Origin: Lyophyllum atratum
Lineage: Eukaryota > Basidiomycota > Agaricomycetes > Agaricales > Lyophyllaceae
Assembly (NCBI GenBank): GCA_014905825.1
Contig: JACGCN010000044.1
Location: 186,001 to 250,000 of the forward strand
Reading direction: 5' to 3'
Length of the DNA stretch: 64,000 nt
Below the pieces are notes generated by a model that ran no database searches, was not told the DNA's origin, and was given only the letters and a program-made list of their open reading frames with translations. The translations under genes were made by a program, and so were the position numbers. How positions within the stretch are numbered: the first letter of the stretch is position 1; each line of letters begins with the position of its first letter. Shown here piece by piece: positions 24,867 through 37,314 of the stretch.

Positions 24867-26901
24867 ATGTCGCGTCATTTAGAGGAGTTTTTGAAGTACC
24901 GTAATGCCTACTTTCTCGCTATTTCCGCCGCGATGGGCAGCATTTTCTATGGATGGGATATGTACGTGACGCATTTTTCATGGGCATCATTGAACTGAAA
25001 ACCTATGTGAACCACAGTGGGTTGATTGGAGGTGTCATCGCTCTGCCCTCCTTCCAACATTACTTCGGAGTGGACAAGATGAACGCTTCCCAGCGCGCCG
25101 ACCTTAACGGCAACATCGTCTCGGTGTTGCAAGCAGGCTGTTTGTATGCACTTTTTGTAGCCTGTTGAGCATGCAACTAAAAGTTATCATAGCTTTGGCG
25201 CGTTGTCTACCGGTTATCTTTCGAGCCGGTTCGGACGAAAGCCCTCACTCCTCGCGTCGGGAATCATCTATCTAATTGGAAGTCTTCTGCAATGTATTGT
25301 GGGTCTTGGCAGCAGCCAGAAGGTCGGGCTGGACGTCCTCTACTTCAGTCGCTTCCTTGGGGGATGGGGTGTCGGCATGGTGTCAGCCTTGGTTCCTTCA
25401 TATGTCTCCGAATGCACACCTCAATCCATTCGTGGCCGGTGCACTGGGCTTATACAGTTTGCAAACAACATAGGCATCATGCTCAGCTGTGAGTGTTGGT
25501 TACCGCGGATGAAAAAGTGCTCCTTCGAGCTTCAAAACTAGTCTGGGTTAATTACAGCTCTTCGAAGAATATTACGCCCGGCGAAATGCAATGGCGCATT
25601 CCCTTTATCATGCAGTGAGTTGCCTATATATGATATTACAAGTCAACCGATTGACGTTATATCACAACAGAATGATTCCAGGATTCTTCTTCGTGCTGGC
25701 TATGTCTTTCCAACCCGAGTCCCCAAGATGGCTCGTCGAGCATGGAAAAGTTGATGCTGCTGCGAAAGCTTTGGCATTCGTCAACAGGACATCCGTCGAC
25801 GACAAAGCTGTTCTTCAAACGATCGAAAATATCAAGGCCGACTTCGCCGGCAAGGAGGACCCACCATTGTTGAAACAGTTATCATCAATGGGCGAGTCTC
25901 GAACAATCGCTCTGAGATGTTTCATACCCTCTTTGGTCATGTTCTTCCAGCAGGTTAGTCGCATTGGCGGTAGAGTTATGGGCTTTATCTAAGCAAACAC
26001 AGTGGACGGGAACGAACGCTATCAACTACTTCAGTCCTCAGATTTTTGCTGGTCTTGGAATTACAGGCACTACCAGCGGACTGTTCGCGACAGGTGAGCA
26101 ACTGAACCTGGATAGGCAAGCTCAGTAATTTACTGACTAACACTTTCTGTCCAGGTATTTACGGTGTTGTTAAGGTACCTATTTCGCACGTCGTCATCCT
26201 AATAAAAATTGACCCATATTGCAGGTTGTATCCGTTGGCCTTGTCTTGTTATTTGCGGTGGAGACTCTAGGTCGCAAGAAGTGCCTTATAATTGGCGGCT
26301 TAGGTCAGGGGGCGATGATGCTCTGGATTGGCGGCTACAGCGGCATCAACAAGAGCGGAAAAGTCGTTCCCTCGAGTTACGTGTCCATTGTCGCAGTCTA
26401 TCTGTATGCGGTGTTCTACTGCGTCGGTTGGGGACCGCTACCGTGAGTGGCCTTGTTCGCTGGGTGGCATTCGACATGCTAACGAGCTGCCTAAATAGCT
26501 GGGTCATCGCTGGTGAAGTGGCGCCCAATCACCTTCGAACAGCATCACTTTCCATTGCAGTTGGTGTCAACTGGCTGTTCTCCTTCACGATCTCGAAGTT
26601 GACTCCCATCATGCTCAACAATATCACCTATGGAACATTCCTGCTCTTTGGCTTCTGCTGCCTCATCATGGCGTTTTGGGCATACTTCTTCCTACCAGAG
26701 ACAAAGGGGTACGCCCTGGAGGATATCAAGTATCTCTTCGAGAAAGATATGATTCTGAGATCTCTCGGCGATGCACCTGGTGGCCGTTTGTTCATCGGAT
26801 CGAAGCGTGCAACTCCAGTCGCTGAACTCCGGGATGAGGCAGAGAAGGGAACCGTAGAGAGATCTTCAGCATCGGTCCAATCGGATACTAAGGTCGTCTA
26901 G
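24867..26901 (+). CDS. MFS sugar/quinate-type transporter
   Basis: Plasma-membrane proton or facilitated carrier of the sugar porter family. Start ATG 24867 gives [20 protein letters not shown]; the first helix runs into [18 protein letters not shown] across an intron. Family motifs are present in order: [12 protein letters not shown] (loop 2-3 GRK), [13 protein letters not shown] after helix 4, [12 protein letters not shown] before the central loop, [16 protein letters not shown] in helix 7, ETLGRKK in loop 8-9, and [14 protein letters not shown] after helix 12. Seven or more introns of 50-65 bases interrupt it. The layout (short N-terminus, [13 protein letters not shown]) is close to fungal quinate and hexose carriers; the substrate is inference. 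The C-terminal tail is Ser/Glu/Lys-rich. Confidence 0.9.
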
Positions 26902-27099
26902 ATCCACGATACGATGTTCTGCATTATGATACTGTACATCGCGTTTGAGTTTTTACTTATGATATGACGACTTTTTCACGTTCCACTGGCACCAACTTGT
27001 TTCCTCTGTTTGCTCGGCTTGGGGCTTGCCAAATATTGCAAATTCCGAACAACTCTGCACAGCAGATGGCTATCCTTGTTCCTCTCTTTCTGTGCCTTT

Positions 27100-27900
27100 A
27101 TGACCTCTTACCTTCGTAGCTGGCTCGCGGGTACACCAGCCGCAGAAGAAAAACCAGATCCCTCAATACCTACGTTCAATAGAGTCTCACCACCACCGGA
27201 CGACGACGAACTCGAAGGATCAGATACGGCGACCGAAGGAGACGATGATAGCCCTCCTGCGTTCCCCAGCCTCTTGAGTGCCCAGCGTGTGCAGTCGGTA
27301 CCGAGGATATTAACGGACTCTCAACGGATGCCCCCTCCTCCGTTACCTCATCTTGCCCAACGCACCCCAGGCGTTAATTTCGCAACTCGCTCGGCCGATG
27401 TATCGTCTTCTCTCTCCGTTCTCTCAACCACGACGCGACCAGCGAAGCCATCAAAAAAACGCGACAAGGTGGCTCTTGCGCCTGGACACAGCCCTCTGGA
27501 TTGGGCGATGCTGAAGACCTCCGGGACGGATCTCCGGGTATGCCATCATACGCAATGCTGCTATCCTTGTCACTCATATGGCCTAGGGAATCGATACCCT
27601 GATGCGTATACCCCCCTCCGTTTTGAAGAAACATAATAAGCGGGACGATGCCTGGTCTGCATTTTATGGCAAAGTGTACAATATCACACCATATCTGGCT
27701 TTCCATCCTGGTGGAGAGCGAGAATTAATGCGTGTTGCCGGGCGGGATGGCACGAATCTCTTTGGTATGCTCGATATTCTTTCATCAGTGTGGCAGGCAT
27801 CGACAATGTTACCTTAGCTTCAACGCATGCTTGGGTTAGCGCAGAGTTCATGCTTGATGCATGTCTTGTTGGCTTCCTTATCCCAGAGCCTTCATCTTAG
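27100..27900 (+). CDS. Cytochrome b5-domain protein (Irc21-like)
   Basis: Three exons: about 27100-27538, 27590-27763 and the last one to 27900. The N-terminal half is disordered and Pro/Asp/Ser-rich. The C-terminal half is a cytochrome b5-type haem/steroid-binding domain: LDWAMLKTSG and LRGIDTLMRIPPSVLKKHN lead into DDAWSAFYGKVYNITPYL, FHPGGERELMRVAGRDGTNLF and THAWVSAEFMLDACLVGFL. The two haem-ligand histidines would be those in FHPGG and in THAWV. Order and spacing resemble yeast Irc21 and the b5 part of CYB5R4/Ncb5or. No membrane segment or reductase domain is present, so it should be a soluble electron carrier. The ATG at 27100 was chosen because the frame further upstream lacks ATG. Confidence 0.85.
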
Positions 27901-28130
27901 ACGCACCTAGATAGCGCATGTGCGGCTGTTCGACTTGAATGACGTCGTCACGAACCATAGCTGCCGCTGTATAGGCGATTTATCGGCCAATGTATGTAGT
28001 ACTCCATCTCAAGCTAGCTCCTAGATAATATAATATTTGCAACAGTTCAGATACCAAGATATGCATGGCATCTTACAGGAAGTCAGCACATCAGCCAGTA
28101 CAATGCATGATGTGATATATCCCCGAGAAA

Positions 28131-31100
28131 TTACATGACTTCAATGGTCACAGATGGTATGCTCCACGAATCTACTGGTTGATGAGGACGGTCAAATGCA
28201 GCGATATCCCAGTAGGTTGGAGGATCAGGAGCAAGTTCTTCATTGTCGGCCGACAACGGCATGGCGTGAAGCACGAACATTTTATCAGCCATATCAGTCA
28301 ATTGTATCAGCTTTATGACGTTTCGTCCTTCACGGATGGAATCTGTTAGATCTAGGGCCGGACTTCGTGGATGCTGACGAACAGTGTTAGTGTGACTACA
28401 TTACGTGGGCGTTGGCACTGACCATTTCAAAGGGTAACCACGATCGACCGTGACGCTCTGTGGGATTCACTTGCACAACGAGGGACCCCTGGGGCGGCCA
28501 CTCCGGCTTGAGTTTCGAGAGCTCGATTGCCATGTCTTCCGCCGTCGCCGAGGTAAAGCTGGACTCATAGACAGCTTGCACGAGGTCCTTTGAGAGGCAT
28601 AGCAAGCGTAATGAAACTTTGGCTGCGGATTCCCAAGATCTATGATCAACGCATCACACATTAATGACGGTCACGCACAAGAATACGAGAATGTGACATA
28701 CATAGACGAGCCTTGAAGGTTCAATTTCTGTGCGGTCTCTGCATCTACCTCGAATTCGCAGTCCAAAACATCAGCGTCGTTGTGCCCCATTTTGACCAGC
28801 CAGAGGCCCGGAACACTGTGACACGGAAGTGTCGGTTCTGTAGGTTCCTGGGAAACCGGGAGAGGCGCCGGGTCAAGAATGGGCACAGAACTGTCAAGAC
28901 CAGGTTCTTGGGAAACAGGGGAAAACGACGTGTGAAGAGCAGACGCGAAATTCTCCAGATCTGGTTCAGGTTTGATCATCGCTACATCAGCTGGTGTAGG
29001 CGGTTGTGTTCTGTCGTAATTTAAAATAAGGGTGGAGGCATGCAGACTGTCAGGATGAGTGGCAGAGTCGACCGTCTGCGAAGGATCAATGGTCAGCGGA
29101 GGCGGAGGCCGTGTTAGTTGAGGAGTAGCAGGAGGACTAATGGTTTGGACTTCTGATAATTCAAGCTTGGAAAGTTCTGTGTGGTGTCCATCTGGAGCAT
29201 GAGACAGCCGAGGCCGGAAGGTGCGAGGAGGGGGAGTTGGTCCAAAAGGTGTAGAAGATGACTGCAACTCCCGACGCTGTCTAGAAGGAGGGGGTGGAGC
29301 GGGCGACTGGCGGACGTAATGCTTGATGTTAATTAATCGAGGAGACCTTGAACGGCGTCTAAGATGTTGGGAAGAGGGGGATCGCGGAGCGGGTGACGGA
29401 CGCCCACGAGGTGGAGGTGAACGAGTGCGGGAGGAAGGTGAACGCCGATATTGAGGTGAAAGTGACCGTTGGTGAGGAGAGCGGGACCGGAACGTCCGGG
29501 AGATTGTGCGAAGATGAACTGGAGTTTTTCGGAAGGGAGGTGAGGAAGATCTGCGGGAAAGCGAACGGCGAGACCGATAGATTGTACGGTCAGGCCGGGG
29601 AGGGGAGCGAGGTTTTGACAATGAATGGCGGCGACGTTTGATAGGAGGCGAGTATGACCTGCGTGAGGGCGAGTGTGGAAGCCGAGATCGTGAGCGGTAG
29701 CGACGAGGAGAACGAGACCGCGGAGACGGTGAACGGCGGCGCTTGGGAGGAGGAGATCGTGTGACTTGACGACGGTCAACAGTCGAGCGGGATGGTCGAG
29801 AGAATGGGTCACGACGAATCGCTGGAGGTGAACGATACCGTGGTGGGGGGCGATCACCTTCGGCTGGTCGCAGACTGTGATCGAGATCATAACCAGATAG
29901 CTGAGTGGAATGAGGACGGAAGGGTGAACGAGGTGGACGGGATACAGAACGACGACGTTTATGAAGATTCGGAGACCCCATCTCTCGCACAGTAGTACTG
30001 GTAGACGAGGTTGTAAAGAATGATGGATCCATCGGGATGGAAATCCCAAACGTATCATTATTCGTATCTCGATGGGTCTGTACAGATGAACTTGACCGAA
30101 CCGAGGGTGGGCCTCTATGCCAACGAGTGCGGCCTCTAGGATCTTCATTTTCAGAGACGACCCCTTTGCTCCTACTTCTAGGCCTTGGGTTCTCTAGGAA
30201 GACGGGGCTGCCTTGGGTCAGTTCTTGACTTTTTTGTCCCAGCAATCGCATTGCTCGAGGGGCCTTCGGAGGTTCCGGCAAAGGAGCAGAAACAGGAGGG
30301 ATCGGGATAGATACTCCGTTCAATTCATGGCCAAGTCTCACAGACATAGAGGTCGCTGATGACAATGTTGGCACTTGCGCAAGGGAAAGGCCACTTCCCT
30401 TGAGCAAATCACCCAGGCCGGCGCGGTGTGGTAGTGGAGTGACGGATCCTGCACGACGTCCACTGTCGGCTTCGCATGATCTGATAGCCTGCATCTGCTG
30501 TTGGATAGATCGCAGCTTTTCAACCAGGGATTCACAGAATTCGTCATTCAAAGCTTCCCGCAGCTTGTCCCGGACCTCTTCAGCTCCACCTATGTCGCCA
30601 AAATTAGGACGACATTGTGCGTTCTTCATCACCACTGGAAGCAGTGCATCTCGTAGCACAGGCGGCTGTGCCAGCGCAAACTTCCGGGCGCCCGTTTGCA
30701 TCTCGCTGGACTTTTCGGGTAGCGTAGACGCACTAGGTGTACCAAGAACATGAGGCAGGGCCATGTCAACTACAGTCTCCGATGAGTGACGCTTGGGTGT
30801 TGAGGCGGTCGAGGATATCCTTGAATCAGAGGACCTGCTGATATAGGCATCTTCTGCAGGCCCATGATTAACAAGTGTGGCCTTAACTCCATTGTTCTGA
30901 CAAGTCAAAGAAGACAGGTAAGATTAGGCGATAATCAAAATCGGACTGACAATAAAAAAACAAGCGACAGGATCGTGGCTTACTGAGGGAGGTTGATTGG
31001 TACTAGAAGCCAGTGCCTCAACAGACTCTTCTATCCCCGCTTCCACAGATGCATTCAACACGTGTATATTGACAGTTTTAGGCGCCATTTTCTGCTTCGT

Positions 31101-31373
31101 CTCCGGGGTGCATGTCGAAATCGCAGGAGCGAGTGCTGGATTAGATCCTTTGGCTTCTCGAGGATCTAGGGGGTGAGGATTGGCATGTAGTAAATGCCTA
31201 TGTGAAGCAGCAGGCGTGCTGTGCATGGGACGGCCCAAAAATGACTTGGGCGGGGTCGTTGGTGCTGGGTGAGAGCCGGATTCGGACCGCTGTTCTTCAG
31301 GCTTCTTGATGAACCCATGGTCAAACGTGGAAGGAGCCTGCCATCCACCAATGCGCGCCCTCAAATCCGTCAT
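28131..31373 (-). CDS. RS-rich nuclear protein with C-terminal PINIT-like region
   Basis: Large protein of about 1,000 residues in four exons (31373-31004, 30906 to about 28703, about 28640-28425, about 28373-28131). Part one is polar with no known fold. A short helical block (FGDIGGAEEVRDKLREALND) comes next. The middle is a long Arg/Ser/Pro domain (repeats such as RSPPPKRRRSPSPRSRSP), the type found in splicing factors and SRRM proteins, which points to nuclear speckles. The C-terminus is ordered (LWLVKMGHNDADVLDCEF, SLVVQVNPTERHGRSWLPF, LDLTDSIREGRNVIKLIQL). Its order, WP..L.V.VN then a polar loop, DLT..I..G.N.I.L and a final strand, is reminiscent of the PINIT fold of PIAS/Siz SUMO ligases, but there is no SP-RING. 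The resemblance is weak and from memory. No gene symbol can be given. Confidence 0.75.
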
Positions 31374-31936
31374 TACGCTTGTCGCCAGCCCAGATGCGTG
31401 GATGGTTGCTGCGCAGTGGGTGTATGAGGGTGTATGTAGATATGTAATTTGTCAGGGTCAGTCAACCAATTTTAATTATTTGATTTGTTTCGTCATTGCG
31501 CTATCCATTAACAAGAACCTGCTATGTACTCGTCCTCAGGCCTCAACTCGAATCTGTGTACTAGACTCTCAGCCGACGTCCAACACGATTCTCAGATATC
31601 TAAATAGGAGGGCACCGCAAACGTGTTTCAACGGACTTGCTTCTAGCACCAGTGGCTGACGAGGTCTAACTGCTTCTTCCGACTTCGAGTCAACAACACC
31701 CCTTGATAACCAAGGAGATACCTCTATCAGCTAGAGGCTTCCGTCTGGTAGTCATAATCACCTGGAACTTCCGACCAATTGGTTACTTGGGTTGTCACGT
31801 TGAATAATCGCGCAATAACCAGTGGAGCTTACGCCAACATCCCTCATTGGGGAACAATACTCTGAACGAAGCACGTCTTGAGAAACTTGGGGATATAAAA
31901 GCCACCACAGCTGACTCATTTCATCGAACTACCCAA
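31374..31936. other. Divergent promoter region
   Basis: About 560 bases between the starts of the RS-rich gene (minus) and the dioxygenase (plus). It should contain both promoters; no clear core element was picked out. Confidence 0.4.
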
Positions 31937-33581
31937 ATGGCTCCCGTTGCAGTCAATGAACGCCCTGCCCCCACTAAGGCCAACCTCAAAGCTGAAGCCG
32001 CAGCGAAGGTCTTTAATCCATTCTACTCTCCTTCAATCGGAGACGACGGCGACGACAGCTATGAATACGCCCAATATAAGGTCAGCCATTACTTCCTCTC
32101 CTCAGACTTCTGTAACACAGCGGCTACCAGCCCTCATTTCCGAAACTCTCCTGGGAGCCTCTGATAGAAGTCCAAGTAACGGAACGCGGATTGTCCGCAG
32201 ACCCATCCAAACAAAACTTGCTCAAGGCTGCTCAGAAAGTCAGGCATTTGACGCCCGCGCTCGGGACCGAGATTCTAGGAGTGGACCTCAGACAACTCTC
32301 TGATCCCCAAAAGGATGAACTGTAAGATCTTGTATCTGTCCCAGTCGTCTGATACTCACGGTTGGAGTAGCGCTCTTCTTATCGCAGAACGGGGCGTTGT
32401 GTGTGCGCACTTTCACGTCATAATGCAATGTATGTTGATTGATATATCCCTCCAAATAGTCTTCCGTGATCAGGAATTGAACATTCACGAGCAACTCGAT
32501 CTTGCTCGCCATTTTGGACCGCTCCACAAGCACGCGACGACCCCAATTCCGAGGAATGGCTTGGAAGAAGTACATGGTTCGTTTCGTTCTCCCTCGAAAC
32601 ATCTTGAAAGAAGCTCACAACATGGTGTAGTCGTGTACAATGACTCTTCTCGCCGCCCGGACCCTGCTGCATTTTCCAAACTTGAACTTTGGCATTCGGA
32701 TGTAAGTTTGCACCATGATCTTAGCTATCGATCACGTTTGAACATGGAACGGCGTCTATAAAGGTGTCATACGAGATACAACCACCCGGGCCAACCTCTT
32801 TGAAAATCATCACTGGACCCGAGGTTGGTGGAGACACCCTCTGGAGTTCAGGGTAGGAATTCTCTTCAAATATCATTTACACTCGCTAATGATCCTTCTC
32901 AATTAGATACGCACTATATTCATCCTTGAGCCCTGGGTTCCAGACCTACTTGGAGGGCTTGACTGCTTTGCATAGCGCCGTCGCCCAAGCCGAAGGTGCC
33001 AGAGCAGCAGGTCTTCATGTCCGCCGACATGAAATTGAGACCGTCCACCCTGTCGTGCGTGTTCACCCAGCCACTGGATGGAAGAGCGTCTACGTGAACC
33101 CTGGTGTGTAGCTGCGGCCGGTCTAGGCGTGTCCTGAAGTTCCGTAACTGAATGGGTCTTTCCTAAGGTTTCACACGCCGTATCATCGGAGTGCCGAAGG
33201 CTGAATCAGACGCCATCCTGACCTTCCTTTTCCGCCAGATCGGAGAGAATCCTGACCATCAAGTTCGCTTCAAGTGGGAGCTTAATTCTGTTGCGATCTG
33301 GGACAATAGGGCATGTTTCAAGTATTTATATGCGCGACTGAGAGATATCTGACCACGCCGCCCAGGTTGTCACTCACTCTGCTACATTTGACTTCTGGCC
33401 TGCCACCCGACATGCCCTCCGTGCCACACCTCATGGCGAAAAGCCAACTTCGGTGGCTGATTACGAAAAGCAGACCGGCAAGCAGGCAAAAGACCGGCAG
33501 CTTGATATCTGGGAACAGCAGGGCATCAAGGTGGAGCAGAACGCGAACGTGGCCTTGAAGAAACGCGGGTACAACGATTAA
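31937..33581 (+). CDS. TauD/TfdA-family alpha-ketoglutarate dioxygenase
   Basis: Fe(II)/2-oxoglutarate-dependent dioxygenase of the TauD/TfdA family, close in layout to the fungal sulfonate or taurine dioxygenase (yeast Jlp1). In sulfur assimilation such enzymes release sulfite from alkylsulfonates. Start ATG 31937 (MAPVAVNERPAPTKANLKAE). Landmarks: LGTEILGVDLRQLSDPQKDEL, ERGVVVFRDQELN, LARHFGPLHKHATTP, and LELWHSDVSYE, whose His-x-Asp supplies two iron ligands. GGDTLWSSGYALYSSLSP and HPATGWKSVYVNPGFTRRI follow. NRVVTHSATFDFWPA (distal iron His) and RHALRATPHGEKP (2-oxoglutarate-binding Arg) complete the set. Six or so short introns join in frame; stop 33579-33581. No predicted signal peptide, so cytosolic. 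The actual substrate is inference. Confidence 0.88.
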
Positions 33582-34692
33582 AGCCTTGAGTCCCTGCATA
33601 AACGGCCATTGTACTACTGTGTAAATGTACTTGTATGTCTTTGAAGAATTCCTACGGATCGGATACTACATGGTGTATCGAGGATCAAGATAATCGATCG
33701 ATCGTAGCGTGTGCTAATCGATCGTTGCGGGTTCCAATTAGTGCTTCGACTTCGGCGGCGTCGAGAAATCCATCTGTCCTATGGAGGCGGAACAGCAATA
33801 CCACCGTAAGATATTGGGACCGTCTGCGTCGCAAATATAGGTCACAGCGAGGACGCTCGATATGAATCGTGTGCTATGATAATGATCGGATTTCTCTGCC
33901 AGTGGTCTTCCAGTAACCACTAATCTGAGATAGCGGAGGTATTCGCTGACCCAGCGGGGTGCCGAGGAAGAGCATTGATGGAATCATAGTCAATCGTTGG
34001 CTGAAGTTATGAGTGCATCTGACGCGGACCTTAAATACTGGATTACATTGACATGAAGGTAAAACGTAAAACGCTGAATGGTCCAGACGCAAGGCTGTTC
34101 ACGCAATCTGGTGAAGCTTCATAAGGACTTGCAGGGTGCACCTCACGACAATCTCTTCGATCGCGCCAGAAGGTCGTCTCGTCATATGATGGCCAAGGCT
34201 CCGACAATCTTTTGATGCAACTGGTGTGGATCTCGACACGGGACAGGAGGAAACCAACAATAGAGTAGATTGCAAATGATCCCACATACATCAAGACCAG
34301 GAGCGGCAGCCCCATTAATTTTAGTATGTTACAAAAACCACGGAGGTGAAGATCACGGAGGTGACTGAAAAGGATGTTCGAAAAACGATTTGAAGTGATC
34401 AATGTCAATGTCGAAGGCGGTATGAACCGGTATGGGAGATAGGATTAGTGCGGATTGTCGTAGCGAAACAGATGATATGTGTGCGAATTTGAACTAATAG
34501 CATTATTAGTAACTACAAGACCTTTAACATAGCAATCGGAGAGACGGCGCCGTTATACAGGCGCTGAACCAGAAGGGTGGAACGAAAAATAAGGGGGCCA
34601 GGGCAAGGCGAGATATGGAGGGAAAATAGCGTTTATACCAACAAGGATGCTAAAGTAGTCGGCGTGACAGCGGCAAGAAATATTCCTAGATA
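33582..34692. other. 1.1 kb intergenic region with one weak membrane-segment frame
   Basis: Between two convergent genes. A minus-strand frame from ATG 34315 to 34043 starts MGLPLLVLMYVGSFAIYSIVG, which looks like a real membrane helix, but the rest is low in signal and no relatives come to mind. Around 33691-33726 the motif TAATCGATCG occurs twice close together. Confidence 0.3.
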
Positions 34693-37314
34693 TTAGCGGG
34701 GTGAGGTATTATGGTTTGTCGTCGGATGTGATGTTCTCATGAATGACTGATGCTGGAGGTGATCGGGGGCATAGCCACGGGCAGCTGGAGTAGAGGACTG
34801 GACAGAATTAGACCATGGCGGGGCAGGTACCGACATGGGTGACTGCATGCCTTGGTGGGGTTGTTGTTGGGACGGGACGCGACCTGAATCTGTCGACGCG
34901 GACGAAGGGGGGTCTGGAGGCATTATGGCGAGCTGGAACGAGCCTTGGTGATGCTGCTGCGGCAGCGGCTTGCCCGTCTCCAGTGGGGAGGTCGGTTCTG
35001 TTGACTGCTGTGAACGCGAGTTGTGTTTCGACCGAGAGTGGGATTTATCGGCGACATCAGCTGCACGCGCGGATGCACGAAGGGTCTCCATGTCAATCCG
35101 GGGTGCTTCTCCGTTTGGACCAGCTTGCTTGTCCCTTTTGCGCTGCAGCTTTGCGTAATCTAATTTTTGATGCGCGTCAATCAGCGGTCATGGTTATAGC
35201 TGTTAGAAGGACTCACGTAGTCCGCATGCGTTACACAATGTCCGGGCACCATCAGGTCCACGCCTCCATTCGGGAGTTTCACGGATGTTGCAAGAGTGGC
35301 ATTTCCCTGGAGGAGTTGCCCGCTGGCCAGACCAAATTGCGGAACCCAGGGTCAGCGACGAATAATCATGACAGAGTATTTGTAAATATATAATACTCAC
35401 ACTTCTTTTTCTGTATTTGCTTTTCGGCTGCCCGGCCGAGCCGACACCGCCAGCTGTACTGGTTGCTCGCTTGGTGCGTATGATCTCCATGTCCTGCTCC
35501 GCAGTAGATTGTACTTTGTCAACCGGAGTGGGATACTGCTGCTATGAATAATGGGAGAATTAGACATGTCAATAGGATCGCATGCGGTGGAAAGTACCTC
35601 GGCGAATGAGGCAGATTCCGTTGCGTCGGCGTTTTCGTCCTGAGCCATATCCTCCCATGGCCGTTTTGGTGGACGATGGTCATCAGGCGGGGTGATGACT
35701 GCGGTGGTGTCCATCTTGACGCGCTCAGATTCGGGCAGATTGAGACGACGGTACTCTTCCAGAAGTCGAACAACTTCAACAGCCCGTTGGGACATTTCTG
35801 TCAGCTCTTGCGCGCTGGGGCAAACATCCGGGACGCTTTGCTGTATTTGGGCTGACGAATGCGTATGAACGAACAGGAAAGCAAAGTCAGACGTTAGAAA
35901 AGCACAAACCATATCGGCTTGCGAAGCTATACAAAGCCGAGCAATGCTTGATAATCTAATGATTGGTAAGATAGAGCAAAAGACTGGAGGAAAATGACGA
36001 AGCACCTCCGACATGGTACTATCACGAGCAGAGGGCATCCTATCATCAGCAGGGTAGTGGCCGCGTGTGTCGATAGGAACTATAGCCGTTGTTCGAGCAT
36101 AAGGCATTTGTGGGTGCTGAAGCTGTGGCGGAGCTTGCTGCTGCTGAGGTGGGGGCTGCGGATGTTGTGAATGATGCGACACAGGAGGCGGAATGGATTG
36201 TAGTACTGGATGCGGTTGTTGATGATGAACATGCATATTGTGATGCTGAGAGGGTGGAGGTATAGGTTGCTGGTGCTGCGTTACGACATGGGATGGATGC
36301 GGAGGGTGCTGAGTGTGCTGAGGAGTTGAGATATGAGGAGGGTGTGGCTGGTGCTGCTGCTGCTGCTGCGCAGAGGGAGGCTGATGCTGGTGCTGGGGTG
36401 CTTGCGGGTGAGAGGGTTGCTCCCAGGACGGTTGTGGAGGCGGGACAGGAGCCGGCGAGGGATAAGGGTTGGTTGGCGTTGGCTGTTGCTGCTGCTGAGC
36501 ATGTACCCGAGCGTGCATATACTGCTGTGGTGGATATGCTGCATAACCAGGATGAGGAGGTGCTGCCACTTGTTGCGCATGAACATGCTCGAGCGGAGGC
36601 TGAGTGGTATGGGCGGGGTGGGGCGGTGGCTGCATCTGGTGGTAGCTCTGTTGAGCCGGTTGACCAGGCGGATATGAAGCATAATGAGGGGCGTAGGCAG
36701 TCTGAAAGAATTGGACAAATATGTTAGACGCGTAACCAAAAGTATCAAAGAACAAAGCTTACATGCGGGCTACGCGCGTCACGAGGAGCACTCATGTTTC
36801 CCGAGCTTCTGCGTCGCTTTGACTGGGGAGCCTCGTCGCCGCGAGTGCCTGGTCCGATTGTGACAGACCCAGGCACGGGCGTCGACTGAGCCGACAATGG
36901 CATGCCGGGTGTCAAAAAGCCTCCATTATCTGGTTTGGATGAATAATCGTTTTTCAGCTGGGGTGGTTCGTGCCCTGCGGATAGCGGCGGAGTGTGCTGT
37001 TGCTGTTGATGATGTTGTTGGTGGTGATGGTGGTGGTGATGAGCCAACACGGGTGTTGGACTCTGTGGCTGCACATTGGAACGGCTCCAGCGAACGGAAT
37101 TGTCTTGACTGTTAATTGAAGTTTCGGCAGGTGCTACACTCGAGGTCGGGTTCTGCGGAGAGCCGTCCTGTGAGTTCTGACGTCGCGAATCATAGTGACC
37201 AAAATTCAAGTCTTTTATGGATGGCAGTCGAAGGGGGTCATCGCGCAGGCTTTGAGCGGCAGGGTGCGAATATCGGGTGTGTTGGGTAGAGTAGTGGTTC
37301 GTAGAGCTCGCCAT
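34693..37314 (-). CDS. GATA-type zinc-finger transcription factor, Gln/His/Pro-rich
   Basis: Nuclear DNA-binding regulator with a single class IV zinc finger. The finger reads [18 protein letters not shown] then [18 protein letters not shown] (C-x2-C-x18-C-x2-C), with an intron just after CGL. This version, with the [10 protein letters not shown] loop and YAKLQRKR tail, is that of basidiomycete WC-2/Gat201-type factors; there is no PAS domain. Start ATG 37314 ([20 protein letters not shown]). Before the finger lies a very long Gln/His/Pro-rich stretch with runs of His (near 37030) and Gln (near 36360), then a helical block ([20 protein letters not shown]) and a basic KSKYRKRS patch. After it comes a Ser/Pro-rich tail ending in NTSPR. 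Gat201-like factors control development and capsule or stress genes in Cryptococcus; a role here is inference. Confidence 0.87.
36353..36369. repeat. Short CTG/CAG triplet run (poly-Gln coding)
   Basis: An uninterrupted run of GCT/CTG triplets which codes glutamines on the minus strand within the GATA factor. Similar Gln and His triplet runs occur nearby (36480-36500 and 37000-37045), a likely source of length variation between strains. Confidence 0.6.

Noticed and set aside
29333..30148. Long minus-strand frame (271 codons) rich in His/Leu/Pro
   Set aside because: It is the same-strand alternate frame of the RS-rich domain; Arg/Ser repeats keep other frames open by composition.
36293..36727. 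Plus-strand Glu/Ala-rich frames over 110-144 codons
   Set aside because: Antisense to the Gln/His/Pro-rich part of the GATA gene; triplet repeats leave all frames open.
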